Shown: positions 41,987 through 50,992, numbered from the stretch's first letter. The stretch: 64,000 nucleotides of DNA from Roseivivax lentus (GCF_900156805.1 NZ_FTOQ01000001.1:682001-746000); one strand, 5' to 3'. Notes: generated by a model not told the origin, from the sequence alone. Translations and numbers: made by a program.

Positions 41987-42906
41987 TGTATCGCGTGGAA
42001 CGGCTGGCCCAGCGAGGCCGGCGCGCCATGGGTCCCGCGCGCCGAGATCGCGACGAGGACGAGGATGGTCATCAGGTAGGGTGAGGCCGACAGGAGCGCG
42101 ACGGGCACCGCCGCGCCTGCGGCCTGCAGGTTCAGCTGCAGTACCGTCACCCCGCCGAAGAGATAGGCACCGATCAGCACCCGTTCCGCCCGCCAGGAGG
42201 CGAAGACGACGATGGCCAGCGCAATCCAGCCCGCGCCCGCGGTCATGCCCTCGGTCCATTGCGGCACCCGCACGAGGCTCAGATACGCGCCGCCGAGGCC
42301 CGCACACGCTCCGCCGAAGAAGATCGCGGCCATGCGCACGCGCACCACCTTGTAGCCCAGCGCATGGGCGGCATCGTGGCTCTCGCCCACCGCGCGCAGG
42401 ATCAGCCCGGCACGGGTGTATTTCAGGAAGGCCCAGACCGCGGCCACGAGGACAAGCGACAGATAGACCATGATATCGTGCGAAAACAGCATCCGCCCCA
42501 GCACCGGCAGGTCCGACAGCGGGCCGAGATCGAGCTTCGGCAGCGTCGGCGTCTTCATTCCCTCATAGGGCTTGCCGATGAGGCTCGAAAGGCCGAGCCC
42601 GACGAGCGTGAGGCCGAGGCCCGTCGCCACCTGGTTCGACAGCAGCACCTGCGTCAGGAACCCGAAGGACAGCGACAACAAAGCCGCGGCCAGTGCGGCG
42701 GCGGCAAATCCGAGCGCGGGCTGGCCGGTATTGATCGCCACGGCGAAGCCCACGACCGCGCCGGTGATCATCATCCCCTCAACGCCGAGGTTCAGCACGC
42801 CCGCGCGCTCGACCACCATCTCGCCGATGGCCGCCAGCAGAATCGGCGTCGCGGAGATCATGATCGAGGCGATCAGCAGGATCGGAGAGATCGAGGAGAG
42901 ATCCAT
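41983..42906 (-). CDS. Nucleoside ABC transporter permease (second)
   Basis: A 307-residue permease of the BPD_transp_2 / NupQ type with about eight to ten membrane spans. ILLAAIGEMVVERAGVLNLGVEGMM is the family's N-terminal signature, and LRAVGESHDAAHALGYKV is the cytoplasmic coupling loop that meets the ATPase. It pairs with the 42906-43991 permease. The ATG overlaps that gene's TGA by one base (TGATG), and its own stop overlaps the channel gene. Confidence 0.9.
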   Translation of the reverse strand: MDLSSISPILLIASIMISATPILLAAIGEMVVERAGVLNLGVEGMMITGAVVGFAVAINTGQPALGFAAAALAAALLSLSFGFLTQVLLSNQVATGLGLTLVGLGLSSLIGKPYEGMKTPTLPKLDLGPLSDLPVLGRMLFSHDIMVYLSLVLVAAVWAFLKYTRAGLILRAVGESHDAAHALGYKVVRVRMAAIFFGGACAGLGGAYLSLVRVPQWTEGMTAGAGWIALAIVVFASWRAERVLIGAYLFGGVTVLQLNLQAAGAAVPVALLSASPYLMTILVLVAISARGTHGAPASLGQPFHAIQ

Positions 42907-43991
42907 CAGGCAGCCACCCCCTGTCCGATCCGGATGCGGTAATTGGTGAAGACATCGACGCCCAGCAGGAAGAACAGCAGCATCCCCTGGAAGAGCTGGA
43001 TCGACGCGCCGGGCACGCCCAGCATGAGCTGCGCCAGCTCGCCGCCGATATAGGTCAGCGCCATCAGCAGGCCCGCAAGCAGGATGCCCACCGGATGCAG
43101 GCGTCCGAGAAAGGCGACGATGATCGCCGTGAAGCCGTAGCCCGAGTTGAAATCGATGGAGATCTGCCCCGCCGGTCCGGTCACCTCGAAAAGCCCCGCA
43201 AGGCCCGCGAGCGCGCCCGCGATGCCGAGGCACAGGATCACGATCCGCGCGGGGTTCACGCCGGAAAAGCGCGCCGCGCGCGGCGCCTCGCCCGACAGGC
43301 GGATGTTGAAGCCCTGGATGTGCCGGGCCAGCAGCACATAGGCGAGGATCACCGCGATGAAGGCCGCGACGACCCCCCAATGCATGCCGGTGCCTGCGAT
43401 CAGTTCCTGGTTCGAGGCCGCTTCCCACTGGCGCAGGTTGCGGCTGCCCGGAAAGCCCATGCCCTCGGGGTTGCGCAGGAGGCCCGAGGACACCGAGGCG
43501 AGGATCGATTCCGCCACATAGACCAGCATCAGCGACACGAGAATTTCGTTGGTGCCGAAGCGCGTCTTGAGGATCGCCGGGATCATCGCCCAGGCCCAGC
43601 CGCCGAGGGCGCCCGCGAGCACCATCATCGGAAAGATCAGCACGCTTTCGGAGGGATAGAGCGCAAGCCCGGCGCCCGCGCCGATGACCGCGCCCATGAT
43701 GTACTGGCCCTCGGCGCCGATGTTCCAGATGCCCGCGCGAAACCCGAGAGAGAGCCCGATCGCGATCAGAATGAGAGGCCCGGCCTTCACCAGAAGCTGC
43801 GGCCGCGAATAGGCTGCGAATTGCGGATTGAAGAGCGGGTCCCAGAAGATCGTGCGGATCGCCTCGACCGGCGGCTTGCCCAGGGCGGCGAACATGATAC
43901 CACCCACGAGCATCGTCAGGACCACCGCGATCAGCGGCGCCGCCGCGGTCCAGAGCCGAGAGGGCTGGGGGCGTTTCTCGAGCCGGATCAT
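42906..43991 (-). CDS. Nucleoside ABC transporter permease (first)
   Basis: A 361-residue permease of the NupP type. A cytoplasmic start (MIRLEKRPQPSRLW) leads to several spans. LGFRAGIWNIGAEGQYIMGAVIGAG is the conserved signature, and IRLSGEAPRAARFSGVNPAR is the coupling helix region. It works with the second permease and the double ATPase to import nucleosides. The frame stays open upstream through the hairpin array at 44005-44160, but the ATG at 43991 matches family length. Confidence 0.9.
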   Translation of the reverse strand: MIRLEKRPQPSRLWTAAAPLIAVVLTMLVGGIMFAALGKPPVEAIRTIFWDPLFNPQFAAYSRPQLLVKAGPLILIAIGLSLGFRAGIWNIGAEGQYIMGAVIGAGAGLALYPSESVLIFPMMVLAGALGGWAWAMIPAILKTRFGTNEILVSLMLVYVAESILASVSSGLLRNPEGMGFPGSRNLRQWEAASNQELIAGTGMHWGVVAAFIAVILAYVLLARHIQGFNIRLSGEAPRAARFSGVNPARIVILCLGIAGALAGLAGLFEVTGPAGQISIDFNSGYGFTAIIVAFLGRLHPVGILLAGLLMALTYIGGELAQLMLGVPGASIQLFQGMLLFFLLGVDVFTNYRIRIGQGVAA

Positions 43992-44004
43992 GGCCGCTCC
44001 CGCG

Positions 44005-44160
44005 CGGGATGCGACGCGCATCCCGGACCGAAATCCGACGCGGATTTCAGGCGCGCCGCGCGCGCCTCGGGCACGGATCGGTGCCGGGCGACGCCGCAGC
44101 CCCACCCCGCGCGCCCGAAATCCGCGTCGGATTTCGCGCCGGTCTTCGCGTCGAAGACCG
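44005..44160. repeat. Array of four hairpins sharing the loop GACGC/GCGTC
   Basis: Four perfect stem-loops fill the gap between the ATPase and first permease genes. Stems and positions: CGGGATGC (44005-44025), GAAATCC (44030-44048), CGAAATCC (44116-44136) and CGGTCTTC (44140-44160). Every loop is five bases, GACGC in the first two and GCGTC in the last two. The second and third hairpins are reverse complements of each other, so the array is roughly symmetrical about a GC-rich middle. It behaves like a REP/BIME-style intergenic element placed inside an operon. Confidence 0.8.
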
Positions 44161-44165
44161 CTGCC

Positions 44166-45689
44166 TCAGGCCGTCTCATGCGCGACCTCCATGTCATGCG
44201 CGCCGCCCATCATCAGGCCGATCTTCTCGATGCTCAGATCGGCGACGGGCCGCGCCTCCGACAGCCGGCCCTCGTTCAGCGCGGCGAACCGGTCGGAGAT
44301 CTCCATCAGCTCGTCCAGATCCTGGCTGATGACGAGGATGCCGGTGCCGTCGGCGGCGAGATCCAGAAGCGCCTGCCGGATCGCCGCGGCGGCCGCCGCA
44401 TCGACGCCCCAGGTGGGCTGGTTCACCACCAGCACGTCCGGGTCCTGCACGATTTCCCGCCCGATCACGAATTTCTGCAGATTGCCGCCCGAGAGCGCCC
44501 GCGCGGCGGTCTGGGCCGAGGGCGTGCGCACGTCGAACCGCTTGATCACGGTGTCGGCGAAAGCGCCCGCGGCGCGCCAGTCGATGAAGCCCCGCCGCAC
44601 GAGGCCCGCGCGCCGCGCCGCGGTCAGAACGCCGTTCTCCACGAGGCTCATGTTGGGCGCCGCGGCATGGCCCAGCCGCTCTTCGGGCCCCGACAGAAGC
44701 CCCTGGCCGCGGCGCGCCACCGGCCCGTCGCGGCTGATGTCGCGGCCCTTGAGCAGGACCGATCCCCGCGGCGCCAGCCGCTCGCCCGACAGCGCCGCCA
44801 GAAGCTCGTCCTGCCCGTTGCCCGCGACGCCGCCGATCCCCAGAACCTCGCCCGCCCGCAATTGCAGCGACACGTCGCGCAGCGGCGTGCCGAAGGCGCC
44901 GGGTGCGGGCAGCGACAGCGCCTTGACCTCCAGCAGCACGTCGCCGGGTGTCGTGGCGCGCGCCTTGGGCGTGGCGAAGCTCGCGCCCACCATCATCTCC
45001 GCCAGGGCGCGCGCGGTCGTCTCGGCGGGCGTGCAGGTCGCGACCCGCTTGCCCAGCCGCAGGATCGTCGCGGTGTCGCAGAGCGCGCGGATTTCCTCGA
45101 GCTTGTGGGAGATATAAAGGATCGACGTGCCCTCGCTGCGCAGCTTGCGCAGGGTCTCGAACAGGATCGTCACCTCCTGCGGGGTCAGCACGCTGGTGGG
45201 CTCGTCCATGATCAGCAGCTTCGGATCCTGCAGGAGGCAGCGGATGATCTCGACCCGCTGGCGCTCGCCCGCCGAGAGCGTGCCCACCACCCGGAACGGG
45301 TCGAGCGGCAGCCCGTAGGCTTCGGACACGTCGCGGATCTGGCGGGCCAGATCGCGTGTCCTGGGCGAGTTTTCCATGCCGAGCGCCACGTTCTCCGCCA
45401 CGCTCAGCGCATCGAAAAGCGAGAAATGCTGGAACACCATCGCCACGCCCGCGCGCCGCGCCTCGGCGGGTTGCGACGGCGCGAAGGCCTGTCCGCGCAG
45501 CGTCATCGCGCCGGCATCGGGCTTCACCAGCCCGTAGATCATCTTCACCAGCGTCGACTTGCCCGCGCCGTTCTCGCCCAGAAGCGCGTGGATTTCCCCT
45601 TCGCCGATCTCGAAGGAGACATCGTCGTTTGCCACGACGCCGGGATAGGCCTTGGTCAGGCCCCGGAGCGTGAGGAGCGGCTGTCCCAA
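44166..45689 (-). CDS. Nucleoside ABC transporter ATPase (two fused ABC domains)
   Basis: A protein of about 507 residues with two ATP-binding cassettes, as usual for this importer class. The first has Walker A GENGAGKST, signature LSAGERQRVEI and Walker B LLIMDEPTS. The second is degenerate in Walker A (GVAGNGQDE) but has the signature LSGGNLQKFV and VLVVNQPTW in place of a Walker B with Glu. TTG at 45689 is preferred because GGGAAGG lies six bases upstream and the product then starts MGQPLLTLRGLTK; ATG at 45716 is the alternative. Either way it overlaps the end of xdhC. Confidence 0.9.
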   Translation of the reverse strand: MGQPLLTLRGLTKAYPGVVANDDVSFEIGEGEIHALLGENGAGKSTLVKMIYGLVKPDAGAMTLRGQAFAPSQPAEARRAGVAMVFQHFSLFDALSVAENVALGMENSPRTRDLARQIRDVSEAYGLPLDPFRVVGTLSAGERQRVEIIRCLLQDPKLLIMDEPTSVLTPQEVTILFETLRKLRSEGTSILYISHKLEEIRALCDTATILRLGKRVATCTPAETTARALAEMMVGASFATPKARATTPGDVLLEVKALSLPAPGAFGTPLRDVSLQLRAGEVLGIGGVAGNGQDELLAALSGERLAPRGSVLLKGRDISRDGPVARRGQGLLSGPEERLGHAAAPNMSLVENGVLTAARRAGLVRRGFIDWRAAGAFADTVIKRFDVRTPSAQTAARALSGGNLQKFVIGREIVQDPDVLVVNQPTWGVDAAAAAAIRQALLDLAADGTGILVISQDLDELMEISDRFAALNEGRLSEARPVADLSIEKIGLMMGGAHDMEVAHETA

Positions 45690-46597
45690 AGCGCACCTTC
45701 CCTTGCGGTTTTCCATTGAAGTAGCTGGCCCGCGACACCCAGCGCAATGGCCTGCGGGTGCTTGCCGAAGGATTTCTGCCCAATCGGGCAGCAAATGCGG
45801 CCGATTTCAGCGTCGGCATGGCCAAGCGCCCGAAGCCGCTTGCGAAAGCGCGCCCATTTCGTGTCCGACCCGATCAGGCCCGCGAAGGCGAAGCCCCGGG
45901 TCAGAAGCGCGTGACAGAGCGCGAGGTCGATCTCGTGGCTATAGGTCAGGACGAGATGCGCGGCCTCGCGCGGCGCGTGGCCGGCAAGGCGCGGCAGATC
46001 GGCGGCGGGCAGCGGCGTGACGCCGCCCGGCACCGCGTCGGGAAAGCGCGCCTCCGCGGTGTCGACCCAGGTGATCGCGAGGTCCGGCACCGGGTTCAGC
46101 ACATCGACGATGGCCCGGCCCACATGGCCCGCGCCCCAGACCCAGAGCGGGATCTGCGGATGCGTCACCGGCTCCACCATCCAGCCCCCCGCGAGACAGG
46201 GACCGCTGCTTGCCCCCCGACCGCGCGCATCGCTCAGCATCCGCCGCACGGCGAGCGGCATCTCGCCCGGGCCCCGCGCATAAAGCCCGCGCTCCGGCAC
46301 CGAGGCCAGCGCCCCGGCATCGAAGATTTCGGTCAGAAGCGTCACCCGTCCGCCGCAGCATTGCCCCAGATCGGGGCCAAGCGCGTGCCGGCTGAGACCG
46401 GGCGCGGCGAACGCCCGCCGCGCCGCGTCGTATTCCAGCGCGCCGCCCCCGATCGTGCCCGATTGCCCGCCGGGCCAGACCAGCATCGCGGCCCCCGGCT
46501 CGCGCGGGGCGGAGCCCGCGACCTCGGCCACGACGACCCGCGCGACCCGGCCATGCGCGGTCACAGCGCGGGCCAGCGCCTGCCGGTCGAAGCTCAT
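45656..46597 (-). CDS. xdhC: Xanthine dehydrogenase accessory protein XdhC
   Basis: A 313-residue maturation factor that inserts sulfurated molybdenum cofactor into XdhB. The N-terminal XdhC domain has GSAPREPGAAMLV and GGGALEYDAARRA, and a Rossmann-type C-terminal domain starts at PLWVWGAGHVGRAI, ending with the family's KHPQAIALGVAGQLL. The ATG overlaps the xdhB stop (ATGA), and its 3' end overlaps the ABC ATPase start by about 34 bases. These overlaps tie purine oxidation to nucleoside import on one transcript. Confidence 0.9.
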   Translation of the reverse strand: MSFDRQALARAVTAHGRVARVVVAEVAGSAPREPGAAMLVWPGGQSGTIGGGALEYDAARRAFAAPGLSRHALGPDLGQCCGGRVTLLTEIFDAGALASVPERGLYARGPGEMPLAVRRMLSDARGRGASSGPCLAGGWMVEPVTHPQIPLWVWGAGHVGRAIVDVLNPVPDLAITWVDTAEARFPDAVPGGVTPLPAADLPRLAGHAPREAAHLVLTYSHEIDLALCHALLTRGFAFAGLIGSDTKWARFRKRLRALGHADAEIGRICCPIGQKSFGKHPQAIALGVAGQLLQWKTAREGALWDSRSSRSGA

Positions 46598-49086
46598 CCG
46601 CGCGCCCGCCCGATGGCGCGCAGGACCTCTTCCGGCGTCGCGGGCGCGTCGAGCATTGGATAGCCCGGCCCGCAGGCGGCGATGGCGTCCGACAGGGCGA
46701 AGAAGACCGACATGCCCAGCATGAAGGGCGGCTCGCCGACCGCCTTCGAGCGGTAGATCGTCTCCTCGCGGTTGTCCTCCTGCCAGAGCTCCACGTTGAA
46801 GATGTCGGGCCGGTCCGAACAGGCGGGGATCTTGTAGGTCGCGGGCGCGTGGGTGGTCAGCCGCCCGTCATCGTCCCAGACCAGCTCCTCGCTGGTGAGC
46901 CAGCCCGCGCCCTGCACGAAGCCGCCCTCGATCTGCCCGCGGTCGAGTGCGGGGTTCAGCGAACGGCCGCAATCGTGCAGGATATCGGTGCGCAGGATGC
47001 GGTGCTCGCCGGTCAGCGTGTCGATCACCACCTCCGAACAGGCCGCGCCATGGGCGAAGTAGAAGAACGGTCGGCCCTGTCCCTTGATCCGGTCCCATTG
47101 CAGCTTCGGCGTCTTGTAGAACCCGGTCGAGGACAGGCTGACGCGCCCTTCGTAGCAACGCTTGACGGCCTCGGCGAAGGGCATCTCGGACCCCGCCACC
47201 GTGACCATGCCGCCGTCGAACCGCACTTCCGCCGCCCGGGCCTGGTGCTCGGCGGCCAGGAAGTCCGCCATCCGGTCGCGGATCGTCAGCGCCGCGGTCT
47301 TCGCCGCCATCCCGTTCAGATCCGATCCCGACGAGGCCGCCGTGGCCGAGGTGTTGGGCACCTTGCCCGTATCCGTCGCGGTGATCTTCACGGCGCCCGT
47401 GTCGAGCCCGAAGACCTCCGCGGTGACCTGCGCCACCTTCTGGAACAGGCCCTGGCCCATCTCGGTGCCGCCATGGTTCAGCACGAGGCTGCCATCCTGG
47501 TAGACATGCACCAGCGCGCCCGCCTGGTTGAGATGGGTGAGCGTGAAGGAGATGCCGAACTTGACCGGCGTGAGCGCGAGCCCGCGCTTCAGCACCTCGC
47601 TTTGCGCGTTCCATTCGGCGATGGCCGCGCGCCGCGCGGCGTAATCGCAGCTCTCGGCCAGCCGCCCGGTCATGGTGCCGAGGACGAAATCCTCGACCGC
47701 CATGCCGTAAGGCGTGGTCTGCGCCGCGTGCGTCCCCTCTGGCGCGCGTCCCTCGGGCACCGTTCCCTGCGCGCCGCGCGACGCCAGATCGACATGCGGA
47801 TTATCTGCGGCGTCCTTCACCGGTTCGGACCCCGCAGGCGCCGCCGCCGCGCCGCTGTCCGGATCAGGACCGCCCGGCGGCTTCACCTTTCCGGACAAAC
47901 GCGACGCCGTCCCCTCCGCCCCGTGCGCGGCCGCGGAATCGTCCGCCTCCGCATAATAGTTCCGCCGCCGGATCTCGAGCGGGTCGAGCCCGAGGACGTG
48001 GGCCGCGTGATCCATCACCCGTTCGATCCCCATCATCCCCTGCGGGCCGCCGAAGCCGCGAAAGGCCGTGGCGCTTTGGGTGTTGGTCTTGAGCCGGTGG
48101 CTTTCGATCCGCGCCGAGGGCAGGTGATAGGCGTTGTCGGCATGCAGCATGGCGCGGTCGGCCACCGGCAGCGACAGGTCCTGCGCCCAGCCGCAGCGCA
48201 TCAGATGCACGAATTCGACGCCGAGAAGACGGCCCTCTTCGTCGAAGCCCGCGGAATATTCGATGCGGATGTCGTGGCGCTTGCCGGTGATCGTCATGTC
48301 GTCGTCGCGGTCATACCGCATCTTGGCGGGCCGGCCGGTCTTCGCGGCGACGATGGCGCAGGCGATGGCAAGCGCGTTGCCCTGGCTCTCCTTGCCGCCG
48401 AAGCCGCCGCCCATGCGGCGCGTCTCGACGCGCACCGCATGCATCGGCAGGCCCAGCGCATCGGCGACCTTGTGCTGGATCTCGGTCGGATGCTGGGTCG
48501 AGGCATGCACCACCATGTCGCCGCCTTCCTGCGGCAGGGCGAGGGCGCATTGCCCCTCGAGGTAGAAATGTTCCTGCCCGCCCACGTCGATGGCGCCGGT
48601 GACCACATGCGGGGCGGCGTCGATGGCCTCGCCCGCATCGCCCTTTTCCCAGATCCGCGGGCCGTCCTCGAAACGCGCATTGACCCCGAGCGCGTCGTCC
48701 ACGCTCAGCACCGCGTCGCGTTTCTGCGTCTCGATGACGGCGCGGCGGGCGGCCTTGCGCGCGGCGAGATGGCTGGTCGCGGCCACGAGGAAGACCGGCT
48801 GGCCGAGGTAATGGATGGAGTGGCCCGACAGCAGCGGCTCGTCATGCGCCGAGGGCGAACAATCCGCGGGCCGGTCGAGATCCGCGGCCTCGAGGACCAG
48901 CGCCACGCCGGGCGCATCCCGCACCGGCGCGAGATCGAGTGTGGTGATGCGGCCCGCCGCGATGGGCGCGAGCCCGAAGGCGAGGTGCAGGCAATCGGCG
49001 GGCACGGGGATGTCGTCCACGTAACGTGCGGCACCGGTGACGTGCAGTCGGGCGGCATCGTGGGGCAGGGCTTTTGTCACGCTCAT
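46594..49086 (-). CDS. xdhB: Xanthine dehydrogenase molybdopterin subunit XdhB
   Basis: An 830-residue catalytic subunit. GGQEHFYLEGQCALA, RRMGGGFGGKESQ, FRGFGGPQGMMGIE and KAVGEPPFMLGMSVFFAL are the conserved blocks, the last carrying the active-site glutamate. It hydroxylates hypoxanthine to xanthine and urate with XdhA passing electrons to NAD. Length exceeds the usual ~770-780 residues because a low-complexity Gly/Ala/Pro/Asp-rich segment of about 75 residues (plus-strand 47724-47950) sits between RRNYYAE and QTTPYGM. The ATG at 49086 gives MSVTKALPHDAARLH. Confidence 0.92.
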   Translation of the reverse strand: MSVTKALPHDAARLHVTGAARYVDDIPVPADCLHLAFGLAPIAAGRITTLDLAPVRDAPGVALVLEAADLDRPADCSPSAHDEPLLSGHSIHYLGQPVFLVAATSHLAARKAARRAVIETQKRDAVLSVDDALGVNARFEDGPRIWEKGDAGEAIDAAPHVVTGAIDVGGQEHFYLEGQCALALPQEGGDMVVHASTQHPTEIQHKVADALGLPMHAVRVETRRMGGGFGGKESQGNALAIACAIVAAKTGRPAKMRYDRDDDMTITGKRHDIRIEYSAGFDEEGRLLGVEFVHLMRCGWAQDLSLPVADRAMLHADNAYHLPSARIESHRLKTNTQSATAFRGFGGPQGMMGIERVMDHAAHVLGLDPLEIRRRNYYAEADDSAAAHGAEGTASRLSGKVKPPGGPDPDSGAAAAPAGSEPVKDAADNPHVDLASRGAQGTVPEGRAPEGTHAAQTTPYGMAVEDFVLGTMTGRLAESCDYAARRAAIAEWNAQSEVLKRGLALTPVKFGISFTLTHLNQAGALVHVYQDGSLVLNHGGTEMGQGLFQKVAQVTAEVFGLDTGAVKITATDTGKVPNTSATAASSGSDLNGMAAKTAALTIRDRMADFLAAEHQARAAEVRFDGGMVTVAGSEMPFAEAVKRCYEGRVSLSSTGFYKTPKLQWDRIKGQGRPFFYFAHGAACSEVVIDTLTGEHRILRTDILHDCGRSLNPALDRGQIEGGFVQGAGWLTSEELVWDDDGRLTTHAPATYKIPACSDRPDIFNVELWQEDNREETIYRSKAVGEPPFMLGMSVFFALSDAIAACGPGYPMLDAPATPEEVLRAIGRARG

Positions 49087-49261
49087 GGCCTGTCTCCGGC
49101 GTGGCCCGGTTTGCCTGCGGCGCGGGTGCGTATTTGCAAAGAGGCAAGACCGCGGGCCGGGCGTGGTCGGGCCGTCGCGCGCTGATCGCCGGCGGGGAAG
49201 CCGATGCGGCAAAGAGGGGCACACCGGGCCGGGCCGCGGCGCGGGCGGAGGGTCAGGAGGC

Positions 49262-50644
49262 TCATGGCGTCACCTCGAGGACCGAGGTCGCGGTGCCTTG
49301 TGTCTCCGCCAGCACGCGCCGCAGCATGGCGCGCGCGGCCTCGAGCCGGTAGCCCGCGGAGGCGCGCATGTCTGAGAGCGGATGGAAATCGGCCTCGAAA
49401 GCGTCGAGCGCGGGTGTGATGCCCTTCTCGGACCAATCGGCCCCGGTGAGCGCCGCCTCGACCGCACTTGCGCGCTTCGGCACGCCCGCCATGCCGCCGA
49501 AGGCGATGCGCGCCCCGGTGACCCGGCCCTTGTCCCGGGTGATCGCGAAGGCGCCGCAGACCGCCGAGATATCCTGATCGAACCGCCTCGACAGCTTGTA
49601 GACATGCAGATCCGGGGCCGCCTCGGGCAGTGCGATATCGAGGACGAACTCGCCCCGCGCCCGGTCCTGGCGGCCGTAATCGAGGAAGAATTCCTCGAGT
49701 GGCATCTCGCGGATATTGTCGCCCGCGCGCAGGCGCAGCGTGGCGCCCATGGCGATCAGGGCGGGCGGGTTGTCCCCGATGGGCGAGCCATTGGCGATGT
49801 TGCCCCCGATCGTCGCCGCCGCGCGCACCTGCGCCGAGCCGTAGCGCCGGATCATTTCGGCATAGGCGGGATGGCTCTCGCGCACCGTCTGGAGCACCCG
49901 GTCCATGGTCACGCCCGCGCCGAAGATCAGGCGCCCGTCCGCGCGGCGGATTTCCTGCAGGTCGGCGCAGCGGTTTAGAAAGATGACCTCGTCCAGATCG
50001 CGCAGGCCCTTGGTGACCCAGAGCCCTACATCAGTGGCGCCGGCCACAAGCGTCGCCTCGGGATGGCGGGCATAAAGCCGCGCCAGTTCGTCAATGTCGC
50101 CCGGGGCGAAGGGGCCGGCTTCGGGCTCGGCCTCCAGCGGGTCGGTCAGGACCGAGGGGTCGTCGCGCATCCAGTCCGGCACCGGCGCCCCGACGGCGGC
50201 CTCGGCGGCGCGGACGATGGGGGCGTAGCCCGTGCAGCGGCAGAGATTGCCCGCCAGCGCGTCGTCATGGCCCGCATCGCCGTTGAGATGCGCCACCGCC
50301 ATGGAGACCACGAAGCCCGGCGTGCAGAAGCCGCACTGGCTGCCGTGATGGTCGATCATCGCCTGCTGCACCGGGTGCAGCGCGCCGTCCGGGCCCGCGA
50401 TGCCCTCGACGGTGCGGATGGCGCGGCCATGCAGCTGGGGCAGGAACAGGATGCAGGCATTGAGCGCGCGCGCGCCATGTGCGTCGGTGACCATGACCGT
50501 GCAGGCGCCGCAATCGCCCTCGTTGCAGCCCTCCTTGGTGCCGGTCAGGCCGCGCGTCTCGCGCAGCCAGTCGAGCAGCGTGACGGTCGGCGCGACGTCC
50601 CGAAGCTCGACACTCTCTCCGTTGAGAAGAAAGCGGATATCCAT
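49262..50644 (-). CDS. xdhA: Xanthine dehydrogenase iron-sulfur/FAD subunit XdhA
   Basis: A 460-residue small subunit. The first [2Fe-2S] cluster is bound by Cys40, Cys45 and Cys48 plus a later Cys; the second by QCGFCTPGF and LCRCTGY. A FAD-binding domain follows from about residue 190 (LVAGATDVGLWVTKGL, ATIGGNIANGSPIGDN) and a CO-dehydrogenase flavoprotein C-terminal domain ends the protein. It transfers electrons from XdhB to NAD. It is the first gene of the long leftward purine/nucleoside run. The 175-bp gap to xdhB holds only a degenerate intergenic sequence (GTATTTGCAAAGAGGCAAG near 49130). Confidence 0.92.
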   Translation of the reverse strand: MDIRFLLNGESVELRDVAPTVTLLDWLRETRGLTGTKEGCNEGDCGACTVMVTDAHGARALNACILFLPQLHGRAIRTVEGIAGPDGALHPVQQAMIDHHGSQCGFCTPGFVVSMAVAHLNGDAGHDDALAGNLCRCTGYAPIVRAAEAAVGAPVPDWMRDDPSVLTDPLEAEPEAGPFAPGDIDELARLYARHPEATLVAGATDVGLWVTKGLRDLDEVIFLNRCADLQEIRRADGRLIFGAGVTMDRVLQTVRESHPAYAEMIRRYGSAQVRAAATIGGNIANGSPIGDNPPALIAMGATLRLRAGDNIREMPLEEFFLDYGRQDRARGEFVLDIALPEAAPDLHVYKLSRRFDQDISAVCGAFAITRDKGRVTGARIAFGGMAGVPKRASAVEAALTGADWSEKGITPALDAFEADFHPLSDMRASAGYRLEAARAMLRRVLAETQGTATSVLEVTP

Positions 50645-50818
50645 GATGAAACCTTGCCGCCTTACCCGATGCCCGTGACATGCGCGCCCTCGATGCGGCG
50701 TAGAAGGCGGCGGGCTGTCTGTGCGGGGATCAGGCTAGGCGCGGCGCGCCGGGCTTGGCAAGCGAAAACGCGCCAAAGGGGGCGGTACGGCAAGCGCGCC
50801 GCCCCCGTCGCGGGCAGC

Positions 50819-50992
50819 TTAGTTGTTGTCGCCCTGGATCGCTTCGCCCGCGTCTTCGACCGCCTCGCCCACATTCTCCTGGGTGTTCTCGATCGCGGCT
50901 TCGCCCTCGGGGCTGAGATCAATGAAGCCGAAGAAGATGAGGACGGCGATGACGACGACGACAGCGACAATAAAGCCGATCAGTTTGGACAT
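50819..50992 (-). CDS. Small single-span membrane protein with acidic tail
   Basis: A 57-residue protein: a four-residue start (MSKL), one strongly hydrophobic span (about residues 5-23, GFIVAVVVVIAVLIFFGF), then a ~35-residue tail rich in Glu, Asp, Asn and Gln. A Shine-Dalgarno AGGAAA lies seven to eight bases upstream of the ATG. Codon usage is high-GC like its neighbours, and the sequence is not repetitive, which supports a real gene. No known function; similar tiny membrane proteins are often stress-related. Confidence 0.7.
   Translation of the reverse strand: MSKLIGFIVAVVVVIAVLIFFGFIDLSPEGEAAIENTQENVGEAVEDAGEAIQGDNN

Noticed and set aside
46849-49185. 778-codon frame antisense to xdhB
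   Set aside because: Opposite a clear xdhB gene, no motifs, composition of a shadow frame.
49087-49261. Possible gene or N-terminal extension between xdhA and xdhB
   Set aside because: The frame upstream of the xdhB ATG is open but translates to an Arg/Pro-rich stretch without family similarity; it is better read as intergenic sequence.
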